Below, piece by piece: positions 9,160-17,548 of a DNA stretch of 64,000 nucleotides. Numbering within the stretch: the first letter of the stretch is position 1; the number at the start of each line of letters is the position of its first letter. The position numbers were made by a program, and so were the translations under genes. The notes below the pieces were generated by a model. It saw nothing but the letters and a program-made list of their open reading frames with translations, searched no databases and was not told the origin of the DNA. This DNA comes from Ignavibacteriales bacterium. Lineage in GTDB: Bacteria; Bacteroidota; Ignavibacteria; UBA10030; SZUA-254. The DNA lies in assembly GCA_016214905.1 (NCBI GenBank), contig JACRMQ010000004.1, forward strand, positions 62,001 to 126,000, read 5' to 3'.

Positions 9160-10005
9160 ATGACACGCGAACCTAGATTCAAATCGTCTGAGTGGGCACT
9201 CATTTTAGGTGCTTCAAGCGGATTCGGCGGTGCAACCGCGGTTGAGCTGGCTAGGAGAGGGATGAATATCTTTGGTGTTCATCTCGATCGGCAGGCAACG
9301 ATGCCTGCAGTTCAACAAATTCTGAAAGAAATTAAACATGCCGGCGCTAAAGCGGTTTTTTTTAATATAAACGCTGCCGATGCCATTAAACGAGCGGAAA
9401 CACTCGATGAAATCAAAGAACGATTTAATTTTGAACATGGAAGCACCGTTAAAGTACTTGTGCATTCATTAGCATTTGGAACTTTAAAACCATTCATCTG
9501 TAAGAAAGTTGAAGAAGAGATTACGCAAGCGCAGATGGAAATGACGCTCGACGTAATGGCGCATAGTTTGATATATTGGGTGCAGGGTTTATTGAGCAGG
9601 AATTTAATGCGTTCGGGGGGAAGAATTTTTGGATTAACAAGTTCAGGGGCTCACTCGGTAATTCCAACTTATGGAGCGGTTTCAGCTGCCAAAGCCGCAC
9701 TTGAATCACACATCCGACAACTTTCGATGGAATTAGGGCCTTTAGGAATTACCGCAAATGCTATACTCGCAGGTGTAACAGAAACACCGGCTCTTAAAAA
9801 GATTCCTGGTGCTGCTAATATGATTCAAGTGGCAAAATTGAAAAATCCTCAGCATCGGTTGACTCTGCCCGAAGATGTTGCGCGCGCCATAGCATTGTTA
9901 TCGCAGGATGATTCGTATTTCATCTCCGGTAACGTGATCGGAGTTGATGCCGGAGAGGATAAAGTAGGATATGTCAGTTTAAAAAGTAGTTCACACTCTG
10001 AATAA
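9160..10005 (+). CDS. SDR oxidoreductase with enoyl-ACP-reductase-type active site
   Basis: A Rossmann-fold NAD(P)H oxidoreductase of about 281 residues. The dinucleotide motif is GASSGFGGA near the N-terminus. The active-site segment reads TYGAVSAAKAALES, where Tyr and Lys are separated by six residues. That spacing is the hallmark of enoyl-ACP reductases of the FabI/FabL type; ordinary short-chain dehydrogenases have three. The start at 9160 (ATG) is preferred over an in-frame GTG at 9154 because the AGAAAGG site sits nine bases before the ATG. The acyl-CoA dehydrogenase gene 26 bases downstream supports a role in fatty-acyl metabolism. Whether it is the housekeeping enoyl reductase or a divergent relative cannot be told here. 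Confidence 0.8.
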   Translation: MTREPRFKSSEWALILGASSGFGGATAVELARRGMNIFGVHLDRQATMPAVQQILKEIKHAGAKAVFFNINAADAIKRAETLDEIKERFNFEHGSTVKVLVHSLAFGTLKPFICKKVEEEITQAQMEMTLDVMAHSLIYWVQGLLSRNLMRSGGRIFGLTSSGAHSVIPTYGAVSAAKAALESHIRQLSMELGPLGITANAILAGVTETPALKKIPGAANMIQVAKLKNPQHRLTLPEDVARAIALLSQDDSYFISGNVIGVDAGEDKVGYVSLKSSSHSE

Positions 10006-10031
10006 TCAATCACCAAAATAAAAGAGATATT

Positions 10032-11174
10032 ATGATTCAATTTGATTTTACCGATGAACAGAAAATGCTGCGTGATATGGTTCGCGATTTCACAATCGCG
10101 GAGATAAAACCTATCGCCGGGAAGATGGATGAAGAAGAACAGATGTCGAAAGATCTGATCGATAAAATTAGAGAAACAGGATTGTTGGGAACAGTTTTTC
10201 CAACAGAATATGGCGGCGGCGGTTTTGGTGAGGTTGGATATTGCATAGCTCAGGAAGAGGTTGCGCGCGGATGTTTATCAACGGCAACTTTTATAGGTGC
10301 TCATCAATCTATCGGTTCAAATGCGATTTATATCGGAGGAAGCGAAGAATTAAAAAGAAAATATTTAGTACCGCTCGCGGAAGGAAAATATATCGGAGCG
10401 TTCGGATTGACGGAAACCCAGGCAGGTTCCGATTCATTCAATCTAAGAACAAAAGCGCGTAGAGACGGCGATGATTGGATTATTAATGGTGAAAAAATTT
10501 GGATCACCAACGGACCTTTCGCAGATATCGTTTCGATATTCGCACGGACAGAAAGAGGTATAACTGCTTTCGTGGTTGAAACAAAATCTCCCGGATTTAA
10601 AGCCGGTGCCAAAGAAAAAAAGATGGGACTACGGTCAAGCGCAACCTCTACGTTAATGCTTGATAATGTCCGCGTTCCTAAGGAAAATATGATTGGAGAC
10701 GATGGACGCGGATTTCTCATCGCGATGAAAACGTTGGATGCGGGCAGATTAGGACTTGGCGCATGTTGTGTTGGTGCCTCAAAGGAATTGATGGAATTAT
10801 CAACTAAATTTGCCAAAGAACGAAAACAATTTGATCAGCCGATCTCGCAATTTCAAGGTATTCAATTCATGCTTGCAGAAATGGCAACCCTGATTTATGC
10901 AATGGAATCTGTCGTGTATCGCACAGCGGCAGCATACGACCGCGGAGAACAAATTTCACGCTATTCAGCTGCGGTTAAATTATTCTGTTCAGAGGGACTT
11001 GACAAAATAGTTGATCTGGCTGTTCAGATTCATGGTGGTATGGGTTATTCCAGAGAATTACCGATCGAGAGATTTTATCGGGATTCTCGCATAAATAGAA
11101 TATTTGAAGGTACGAGCGAAGTTCAAAAATTAATAATGGGGCGCGAAATTTTAAAACGCAACGGATCGTTTTAA
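10032..11174 (+). CDS. Acyl-CoA dehydrogenase
   Basis: FAD-dependent acyl-CoA dehydrogenase (short/medium-chain class), 380 residues, cytosolic, catalysing alpha,beta-dehydrogenation of acyl-CoA and passing electrons to ETF. Typical motifs are present: FGLTETQAGSDS and WIINGEKIWITNG in the middle beta domain, the FAD/ETF-contact region QIHGGMGYSRELPIERFYRD, and the catalytic base Glu in RIFEGTSEVQ. It follows the enoyl-reductase-like gene closely and probably shares its transcript. Substrate chain length cannot be read from the sequence; a butyryl- or branched-chain enzyme is possible. Confidence 0.93.
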   Translation: MIQFDFTDEQKMLRDMVRDFTIAEIKPIAGKMDEEEQMSKDLIDKIRETGLLGTVFPTEYGGGGFGEVGYCIAQEEVARGCLSTATFIGAHQSIGSNAIYIGGSEELKRKYLVPLAEGKYIGAFGLTETQAGSDSFNLRTKARRDGDDWIINGEKIWITNGPFADIVSIFARTERGITAFVVETKSPGFKAGAKEKKMGLRSSATSTLMLDNVRVPKENMIGDDGRGFLIAMKTLDAGRLGLGACCVGASKELMELSTKFAKERKQFDQPISQFQGIQFMLAEMATLIYAMESVVYRTAAAYDRGEQISRYSAAVKLFCSEGLDKIVDLAVQIHGGMGYSRELPIERFYRDSRINRIFEGTSEVQKLIMGREILKRNGSF

Positions 11175-11178
11175 AACT

Positions 11179-11206
11179 TTGTTTTTTCGTTCAACTTTCG
11201 TATATT
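11179..11206 (+). promoter_or_regulatory. Candidate promoter for the methyltransferase gene
   Basis: TTGTTT (11179-11184), 16 bases, TATATT (11201-11206), about 88 bases before the start codon. Confidence 0.4.
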
Positions 11207-11293
11207 CAAAACAATATTTGATGACTATTCTCATCCATCCGTAAGACTGGTAATCAAAAAATAATATTTAACGACTTCCATCAAGGAATCATC

Positions 11294-12439
11294 ATGGCAC
11301 AAAAGACAAAAAAGAAAGTACAGGCAAAGCGACCTGTGGCTAAACCGGAGCCGAAGGAATTTTCGATTGTCGATTTAGCTCGTGAACTTAATTCCTTTAA
11401 TGTTGATAATTATTGGGATCTCGGCAAATTTTTGGTCGACAAAGTTATGCCGACAGCCCGAAAACAGGGTATGTTCGAAGATCAGGTTCTCAAAATGATA
11501 TCTTCTCAACCCGGAATTAAATTTCCATTTTCGGTATTAAAACAGTGCCAACAATATTATTCATATTATCCCGATGTGAAGAAAAGATCATTACCGGAAG
11601 TCTTCTATTTCGATCTGGCTACAAAAATTGATGAATCCAAACGCCGCGATCAGTATGAAAAGATGGCGGTTGACTTCAAATGGACAATCTCTGATCTTCG
11701 TAAGAAAATTCATGATGATGATCTTGCAAAGCGGTTAGATGAACGGACAAAATATGGTTTCGATTTAAAAGAGCGAAATGTTTGGTCGTTCGATACCCCC
11801 GATCCAAGGTTTGGCAAGGTTAATTTTAAAGGACGATTGCCCGGTCAAATCATTGCAAACGCACTTTTTTATTACACAAAAAGTGGCGATTATATTATCG
11901 ATCCGTTCGCCGGGAGTGGTACCTTAGCCGATATTATAGATACGATTAGTTACTATCAGGATAGAAAATATAAGTTATACGATTCGAATCCCGTTGATGA
12001 GAGGATATCCAGAAATAATATTCTGCTCACAGGAATACCTGAACAATCGTCGGCAGTTGATTATATATTTTTAGATCCTCCGTCTGAATTTACTCAAAAA
12101 GATTCTTCATCTGATTTCGAAGTAAGTTTAGACGCGGCTCGTGCAGATTTTCTGCTGAAGTTTAAAGGTATAATCCGCGAGTGTTCACGTGTATTAAAAT
12201 CGGGTGGGAAAGTTTCTATAATTATTGAGCCGGCATTCGCAGGGAAAGAATTTATAGATTTTCCGAACGAAGTAACTCATCTTTTTAGAGAGATGGGATT
12301 CAAAGGGATTGGTAAAGTATATTTGCTGAAACGTTCGAGCGAAAGTGCCTTGAAAATGGCGGCCGGCATTGCAGAAGTAAAAGGTATCAGAGCATTAACT
12401 TCTGATTGTCGCGAGATGTTGACGTTCCAAAAATCGTAA
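11294..12439 (+). CDS. DNA methyltransferase, apparently orphan
   Basis: A 381-residue S-adenosylmethionine-dependent methyltransferase of the amino-methylating DNA type. The first 20 residues are Lys-rich; residues about 25-160 are a helical region with YWDLGKFLVDK, reminiscent of DUF1016-like N-terminal modules. The catalytic half has motif I as DPFAGSGT (near residue 200) followed by motif IV as FLDPPS (near residue 260), so Ser replaces the usual aromatic residue of DPPY/W/F. Later strands SGGKVSIII fit the fold. No restriction endonuclease, specificity subunit or Vsr gene is adjacent. It could be an orphan epigenetic methylase, a phage relic, or an RNA methylase. It has its own promoter and lies just before tRNA-Phe. 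Confidence 0.75.
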   Translation: MAQKTKKKVQAKRPVAKPEPKEFSIVDLARELNSFNVDNYWDLGKFLVDKVMPTARKQGMFEDQVLKMISSQPGIKFPFSVLKQCQQYYSYYPDVKKRSLPEVFYFDLATKIDESKRRDQYEKMAVDFKWTISDLRKKIHDDDLAKRLDERTKYGFDLKERNVWSFDTPDPRFGKVNFKGRLPGQIIANALFYYTKSGDYIIDPFAGSGTLADIIDTISYYQDRKYKLYDSNPVDERISRNNILLTGIPEQSSAVDYIFLDPPSEFTQKDSSSDFEVSLDAARADFLLKFKGIIRECSRVLKSGGKVSIIIEPAFAGKEFIDFPNEVTHLFREMGFKGIGKVYLLKRSSESALKMAAGIAEVKGIRALTSDCREMLTFQKS

Positions 12440-12446
12440 ATAAAAT
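12419..12446 (+). promoter_or_regulatory. Promoter for tRNA-Phe
   Basis: TTGACG (12419-12424), 16 bases, TAAAAT (12441-12446), ending eleven bases before the tRNA. It overlaps the 3' end of the methyltransferase gene. Confidence 0.6.
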
Positions 12447-12457
12447 TTTGTTTAACC

Positions 12458-12530
12458 GGACAGGTAGCTCAGTTGGTAGAGCAACGGCCTGAAAAGCCGT
12501 GTGTCGCCAGTTCAATTCTGGCCCTGTCCA
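12458..12530 (+). tRNA. tRNA-Phe (GAA)
   Basis: Cloverleaf seen directly: acceptor GGACAGG pairs with CCTGTCC, anticodon stem ACGGC/GCCGT encloses the loop CTGAAAA (anticodon GAA), and the T arm holds TTCAATT. 73 bases; no CCA is encoded. Confidence 0.97.
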
Positions 12531-12534
12531 CATG

Positions 12535-12571
12535 AAAGTGTTAGTAGACAATAACCTGCTAACACTTTTTT
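12535..12571 (+). terminator. Rho-independent terminator after tRNA-Phe
   Basis: A ten-pair stem AAAGTGTTAG / CTAACACTTT with a 14-base loop, running directly into a T tract, five bases after the tRNA. Confidence 0.75.
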
Positions 12572-12698
12572 AGTTTCAGCGAGGTGGGTCAACTTCAGAG
12601 ACTGTATCAAAGTATTCTCACCATAATAGCATATCTCTTGTTTGCCATTGAACGATTCAATGAATATATCACTCCAAAGACTGTCTTACTCCTTGAAT

Positions 12699-12734
12699 TT
12701 GATCATTTGAAACATTTATCGTATTATTACGATA
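12699..12734 (+). promoter_or_regulatory. arsR promoter with overlapping palindromic operator
   Basis: TTGATC (12699-12704), 17 bases, TATTAT (12722-12727). The -10 lies inside a perfect inverted repeat with arms TATCGTA and TACGATA (12717-12734) around TTAT. An ArsR-type repressor bound there would block the promoter, so autoregulation is likely. It also supports placing the arsR start at 12743. Confidence 0.65.
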
Positions 12735-12742
12735 CAAGACAT

Positions 12743-13057
12743 ATGGGTATATCGAAAAAAGAAGTGTTTAGTAAAAGTCAGAATCGGCTGGCCGATGTTG
12801 CAAAAGCACTCGGACATCCCGCGCGCATCGCAATTTTGCAATTTCTGGCAAAACAGAATGCATGTATCTGCGGCGATATTGTTGATAAGATTCCACTTTC
12901 ACAGGCAACAGTTTCGCAACATCTTGCAGAGTTGAAGCGATTGGGTCTTATTAAAGGTGAAATTGAAGGACCACGAATCTGTTATTGTATAGATCAAAAA
13001 GCATGGAATGAAGCAGAACAAGTACTGTCTCAATTCTTCAACGATATTAATAACTAG
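12743..13057 (+). CDS. arsR: ArsR-family metalloid-sensing repressor
   Basis: A winged-helix repressor of about 104 residues. The frame is open upstream to 12584, but the extra residues do not look like protein, they would span the promoter, and family length argues for the ATG at 12743. HTH features are clear: VAKALGHPARIAILQFL, LSQATVSQHLAELKRLGLIKGE and a wing reading GPRICYCID. The NACICGDIVDKI segment, with Cys-x-Cys at the start of the recognition helix region, matches the As(III)/Sb(III) site of classic ArsR (ELCVCDL). Downstream genes are arsM, an HMA protein and copA, so it probably controls the whole cluster from the palindrome overlapping its -10. Confidence 0.88.
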   Translation: MGISKKEVFSKSQNRLADVAKALGHPARIAILQFLAKQNACICGDIVDKIPLSQATVSQHLAELKRLGLIKGEIEGPRICYCIDQKAWNEAEQVLSQFFNDINN

Positions 13058-13120
13058 TTTTGAAAAATTGTTACATTGATGAATCGTATTATTGCGACCA
13101 AACCTAGAAGGAGAAATGAA

Positions 13121-13930
13121 ATGAAGACAGAACAAGAAATTAAAAAAATGGTTAAAGAGAAATACGGAGCTATAGCACAGCAATCGAATATTCAAAACCA
13201 ATCTTCGTGTTGCGGCAGCGGGTGTGATTGTTCCAATGTCGAGTTTTCAATTATGGCAGATGATTATACGAAACTTCCCGGTTATCTTCCAGAAGCTGAT
13301 CTTGCTCTTGGGTGCGGACTACCTACTCAATTTGCAAAGATTAAGTCAGGTGATACTGTAGTTGATCTTGGTGCAGGTGCTGGCAATGATTGCTTTGTTG
13401 CCCGATCTCTAACCGGTGAGACTGGGCGAGTAATCGGAATAGATATGACCGAGGCGATGATAGAAAAAGCACGATTAAATACTTTAAAGTTAGGTTATAC
13501 GAATGTGGAATTCAGATTTGGAGATATAGAGAAACTGCCTATTGAGGATAACACTGCTGATGTGGTTGTAAGTAATTGCGTGATGAACCTGGTACCTGAT
13601 AAGAAAAAAGCATTTGAAGAAACTTTTCGAATCATTAAAAGCGGTGGACATTTTAGCATATCGGATATTGTCTTGCAAGGGGAACTTCCAGATGATCTGC
13701 GTAATGAGGCTTCGTTGTATGCCGGTTGTATTTCCGGTGCTGTTCAGAAAGAAGAATACTTGGGTATAATCAAGGAAGTCGGATTTAGTAATATTGTTAT
13801 TCAAAAAGAAAAGAAGATTGATATACCCAACGAGGTTTTTGCGAAAATTCTAACAGTTGAACAAATAAGAGATTTTAAAAGAAGCCACCTTGGAATTTTT
13901 AGTATTACAGTTTATGCGGAGAAGCCATGA
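13121..13930 (+). CDS. arsM: Arsenite S-adenosylmethionine methyltransferase
   Basis: ArsM methylates As(III) using SAM, giving mono- to trimethylated (volatile) arsenicals. The start at 13121 follows an AAGGAG site; an in-frame ATG at 13076 lacks one. Features: a Cys-rich N-terminus (SSCCGSGCDCS), the SAM motif VVDLGAGAGNDCF, IGIDMTEAMIEKA, VVVSNCVMNLVPDK and YAGCISGA. The Cys residues in the latter three segments correspond to the three that bind arsenite in characterised enzymes. 269 residues, normal for bacterial ArsM. It sits 63 bases after arsR and overlaps the next gene by four bases (ATGA), indicating one operon. Confidence 0.93.
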   Translation: MKTEQEIKKMVKEKYGAIAQQSNIQNQSSCCGSGCDCSNVEFSIMADDYTKLPGYLPEADLALGCGLPTQFAKIKSGDTVVDLGAGAGNDCFVARSLTGETGRVIGIDMTEAMIEKARLNTLKLGYTNVEFRFGDIEKLPIEDNTADVVVSNCVMNLVPDKKKAFEETFRIIKSGGHFSISDIVLQGELPDDLRNEASLYAGCISGAVQKEEYLGIIKEVGFSNIVIQKEKKIDIPNEVFAKILTVEQIRDFKRSHLGIFSITVYAEKP

Positions 13931-14136
13931 AGACTTATCAATTAATCATCAATGGGATGAATTGCGGGCATTGCGTGAATTCCTTAAAAAAAGAATTACT
14001 AAAAATACCAAACATAAAAGTAAACGATGTAAGAGTCGGTTCAGCGGTAGTTGAACTTGAAGAATCAAACACTACCAAGGAAATATTAACTAAAGCCATT
14101 GAAACAGCCGGTTATGATGTTGTCTCTATTCAGTAA
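13927..14136 (+). CDS. Heavy-metal-associated (HMA) domain protein, copper-chaperone type
   Basis: A 69-residue single HMA domain (ferredoxin-like fold) with the metal motif GMNCGHCV near the N-terminus. It probably binds Cu(I), or another soft metal, in the cytosol and hands it to the P-type ATPase encoded 35 bases downstream. Its start overlaps the arsM stop by four bases, which couples it to an arsenic operon. CopZ-like by context; the ligand is inferred. Confidence 0.85.
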   Translation: MKTYQLIINGMNCGHCVNSLKKELLKIPNIKVNDVRVGSAVVELEESNTTKEILTKAIETAGYDVVSIQ

Positions 14137-14171
14137 TAGCGAAAATAAATTGTTTGACTACTTTTGAAAGC

Positions 14172-16385
14172 ATGAAAGCAAATATCAAGACATTGATTAT
14201 TCCGGTTGAAGGTATGACGTGTGCAAGCTGTGTCAGCCGTGTTGAAAAAGTATTAAAGAATATTGACGGTGTCGAGTCTGCGAATGTGAATTTGGCTACA
14301 GAGAAAGTGACAATAACGATTGATTCGTCAATAGCAAAAACACAACAACTAATTGCCGCAGTCGAAGATGCAGGCTACAAGTTGATCCTTGATGAGGTGG
14401 TCGCATCCAAGGGCTCAAAATCTTCTGATTTCTATTCCAAACTTAAAAAAGAATTTATTCTGTGTGCAGTGTTAACAGTGCCAATCATGTTCATTAGTAT
14501 GGTAAGTATGACCGACTGGTTCATGAATATCTCACTGTTGGATATGAATGGAATCAATAAAATTCTGTTCATTGCGACATCCATTGTGATGTTGGTATCT
14601 GGGAAGAGATTCTTTTCAATTGCTTGGAAACTTGCAAAACATTTTGATGCCGACATGAACACGCTTGTTGCGGTCGGTACCGTAGTTGCCTATCTCTATA
14701 GCTCAATGACAGTATTATTTCCTAATTGGGTAATTCAATCGGGACACGAACCTCATCAATATTTTGATACGGCGGCGACAATTATCACGCTTATTCTTCT
14801 TGGGAAAACTCTCGAGGCACGTGCGAAACAGCGTGCATCCAATGCCATGAAAGAGTTAATGTCGATTCAACCAAAAATAGCGCGAGTTAAAAGAGATGAT
14901 GAATACCTCGAGATTGCAATTGATGATGTCATCACAGGAGATATCATTCTGGTTCGTCCCGGAGAGAAAATTCCGGTTGATGGTATAATTGAAAAAGGAG
15001 AAACTTCAATCGATGAATCGATGATGACCGGCGAGAGTATTCCTGTCTCAAAATCTGTTTCCGATAAAGTAATCGGTGGATCGATAAACACAACGGGAAG
15101 CATTGAGTTCCGAACCACCGCGGTCGGAAAAGATACGGTGCTATCTCAAATTGTTCGATTGGTTGAAGAGGCGCAAGGATCGAAAGCACCGATTCAATCG
15201 CTCGCCGATAAAATAGCCGGAATATTCGTTCCCGTCGTTCTTGGAATATCAATTATCACTTTTATAATCTGGCTTATGGTTGGTGCTGAATTTAATATTG
15301 CGATGATTAACTCGATTGCTGTACTAATTATCGCTTGTCCGTGCGCATTAGGACTTGCAACACCAACTGCGATTATCGTAGGAACGGGAAAAGGTGCTTC
15401 AATTGGAGTGTTGATTAAAAATGCTGAAAGTTTAGAACGAGCCGGGAATATCGATGTCGTTGTATTCGATAAAACCGGAACGCTAACTGAAGGAAAACCT
15501 TTAGTGTCAAATATCAGAACATTTAATAATTTTCAGGAAGAATTAGTTTTGCGGTTATCTGCATCGGTCGGGCATAATTCCGAGCATCCGCTATCGAAAG
15601 CAATAGTAGAACTATCTCAACAAAGAAATATGAAATTGTCTACCGTGGATAGTTTTCTTTCCAGTTCGGGATATGGTATAATCGGTGATGTGGATGGACG
15701 GAATATTATTATAGGAAATTCAGCATTCATTGAAAAATATTCTATAAGGATTGTTGATGCAGAGAAAATTGTTAAAGATCTTGAAAGTGAAGGAAAGACT
15801 ATTGTATATGTTGGCATTGACAAAATATTAGCGGGTATCATTTCCATATCTGATAAGATTCGAAGTACGTCTAAAGAAGCTGTCCAATCACTGCATAAGG
15901 TTGGGATAGATGTCGTACTTCTGACCGGTGACAATGAAACTACCGCGAAAACTATTGCAAAAGAAGTTGGTATCACGAAGGTAATTGCCAATGTTCTTCC
16001 GGATTTAAAAGCGCAGCATATTCGAAATCTGCAATCAGAAAAAAAGATCGTTGCCATGGTTGGCGATGGAGTTAATGACGCACCTGCTCTTGCCCAGGCA
16101 GATGTGAGCATTGCTATGAGTTCCGGGACAGATGTTGCGCTTGAAACTGCCGACATTGCAATTATGAGACATGACCTGAGAAGTGTAGCCAGGTCGATTC
16201 AACTTTCCAAGTCGACGTTGAGAACTATAAGACAAAATCTGTTTTGGGCTTTCGTTTATAATATTATCGGGATTCCACTTTCAGCATTTGGGATGTTAAA
16301 TCCAACATTCGCGGCTGGAGCGATGGCATTCAGTTCGGTAAGTGTTGTGACAAATTCACTGCGGTTGAAATCAAAAAATATATGA
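14172..16385 (+). CDS. copA: P1B-type copper-transporting ATPase
   Basis: A heavy-metal exporting ATPase of about 737 residues in the inner membrane. One N-terminal HMA domain ([11 protein letters not shown]), about eight membrane helices, the intramembrane metal site [12 protein letters not shown], the phosphorylation site DKTGTLTEG, the SEHPL nucleotide-binding motif and the hinge [15 protein letters not shown] are all present. CPC plus the C-terminal membrane residues ([20 protein letters not shown]) indicates Cu(I)/Ag(I). The start could be TTG 14154 or ATG 14172; neither has a good ribosome site, and I chose the ATG. Last gene of the arsR-arsM-HMA-copA cluster. Confidence 0.95.
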   Translation: MKANIKTLIIPVEGMTCASCVSRVEKVLKNIDGVESANVNLATEKVTITIDSSIAKTQQLIAAVEDAGYKLILDEVVASKGSKSSDFYSKLKKEFILCAVLTVPIMFISMVSMTDWFMNISLLDMNGINKILFIATSIVMLVSGKRFFSIAWKLAKHFDADMNTLVAVGTVVAYLYSSMTVLFPNWVIQSGHEPHQYFDTAATIITLILLGKTLEARAKQRASNAMKELMSIQPKIARVKRDDEYLEIAIDDVITGDIILVRPGEKIPVDGIIEKGETSIDESMMTGESIPVSKSVSDKVIGGSINTTGSIEFRTTAVGKDTVLSQIVRLVEEAQGSKAPIQSLADKIAGIFVPVVLGISIITFIIWLMVGAEFNIAMINSIAVLIIACPCALGLATPTAIIVGTGKGASIGVLIKNAESLERAGNIDVVVFDKTGTLTEGKPLVSNIRTFNNFQEELVLRLSASVGHNSEHPLSKAIVELSQQRNMKLSTVDSFLSSSGYGIIGDVDGRNIIIGNSAFIEKYSIRIVDAEKIVKDLESEGKTIVYVGIDKILAGIISISDKIRSTSKEAVQSLHKVGIDVVLLTGDNETTAKTIAKEVGITKVIANVLPDLKAQHIRNLQSEKKIVAMVGDGVNDAPALAQADVSIAMSSGTDVALETADIAIMRHDLRSVARSIQLSKSTLRTIRQNLFWAFVYNIIGIPLSAFGMLNPTFAAGAMAFSSVSVVTNSLRLKSKNI

Positions 16386-16718
16386 CGAATGTGATGAATG
16401 TTCCAAATATTTAATCCAATCTGAATGAGAGAAATGTTCTTACTTTTCACTCAAAATTGGTGACGAATCAGAGAGATTACCAGACTTCCAGACTGCTAAT
16501 CAATTGACTACTTAATTCGGTTAATTGTAACATTTTTCATCTTTACTCGAATAATTGGAACCGGCAAATTTCTAATTTTGTTGGCTTTCTTATATTCGAC
16601 TAAATAAAGATGATTGATGTACACAATTTTTCAACCGATCAATCAAAAAGGTAGGTATTCTTTGAAGAATGGTGTGTCAAAAAAACAACCATAATTCAAT
16701 ACAACAAAGGAGATAATC
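16386..16718. other. 333-base intergenic region
   Basis: No convincing gene or RNA. A TATATT with a poor -35 lies near 16591, and the AAAGGAG ribosome site of the next gene is at its right end. A, T-rich throughout. Confidence 0.5.
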
Positions 16719-17468
16719 ATGCGAAGATTAATATTAAGTTTAATGATAATTGCTTTACCGGTTGCGACTCTCGTGGCTCAGACAGCAGACGAAATTATCA
16801 CAAAATATATAAAAACGGTGGGAGGATCGAAGAATATCCAGGCGGCAAAGACACTCGTCCGCACGGGTAAATTTATCGGAGGTGGTGGATTCGAAGCCGC
16901 AATCCGGTCGGAGAATAAACGTCCGAATCTTGTAAGGGAAGAATTTACCATACAGGGAATGACCGGAGTAAATGTGTATGACGGGAAAACCGGATGGAAG
17001 ATAGAACCATGGTCGGGTAAACGGGATCCGGAATCCCTTGGTGAGGAGGAAATGAAACAAATAATCGAAAGCTCTGATTTTGATGGACCACTCGTCGATT
17101 ATCAGAAAAAAGGGAATACTGTAAAATTAGTCGGTGTGGAACCTGTAGAGGGAACGGACGCACTTAAACTTGAAGTGAAACTGGCGAGCGGTGATGTTCA
17201 TTATTATTACATGGACACTGATTATTACGTACCGATTAAGATTGGGATTAAGAGGACTATCCGCGGTGAAGATCGTGAGTATGAAATATCACTCGGGGAT
17301 TATAAGGAGGTAGATGGATGGTATCTTCCATTTTCATTTGAAGCTAACGCGAAGGGAAGCCAGGATAGATCCAAAGTAACATACGATAAAATCGAAGTCA
17401 ATATTCCTATTAAAGATGACCGGTTCATGAAACCAGATGCTCCATCTAATTCAACTCAGGGCAAATAA
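16719..17468 (+). CDS. Exported LolA-like (outer-membrane lipoprotein sorting fold) protein
   Basis: A periplasmic protein of 249 residues with a signal peptide cut after LVAQ. The pattern TADEIITKYIKTVGGSKNIQ, then short strands ending in GVNVYDGKTGWKIEPW and WYLPFSFEA, is that of the LolA/LolB-like superfamily common in Bacteroidota and Acidobacteria, which binds acyl chains in a half-barrel. It is preceded by a good AAAGGAG site. The next gene, 80 bases on, encodes a big Asp-box protein; the pair may be cotranscribed. Specific role unknown. Confidence 0.75.
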   Translation: MRRLILSLMIIALPVATLVAQTADEIITKYIKTVGGSKNIQAAKTLVRTGKFIGGGGFEAAIRSENKRPNLVREEFTIQGMTGVNVYDGKTGWKIEPWSGKRDPESLGEEEMKQIIESSDFDGPLVDYQKKGNTVKLVGVEPVEGTDALKLEVKLASGDVHYYYMDTDYYVPIKIGIKRTIRGEDREYEISLGDYKEVDGWYLPFSFEANAKGSQDRSKVTYDKIEVNIPIKDDRFMKPDAPSNSTQGK

Positions 17469-17548
17469 ACTACTTTGAAAATAAATTCAACAGACCTCTC
17501 GGTGATTGAATTTTAAGAAAGATAATTTCATACAATAAGGAAATGAAA

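Noticed and set aside
12584-12742. Longer N-terminus for ArsR
   Set aside because: It would contain the tRNA-Phe downstream region, the promoter and the operator palindrome; the sequence does not resemble any ArsR N-terminus.
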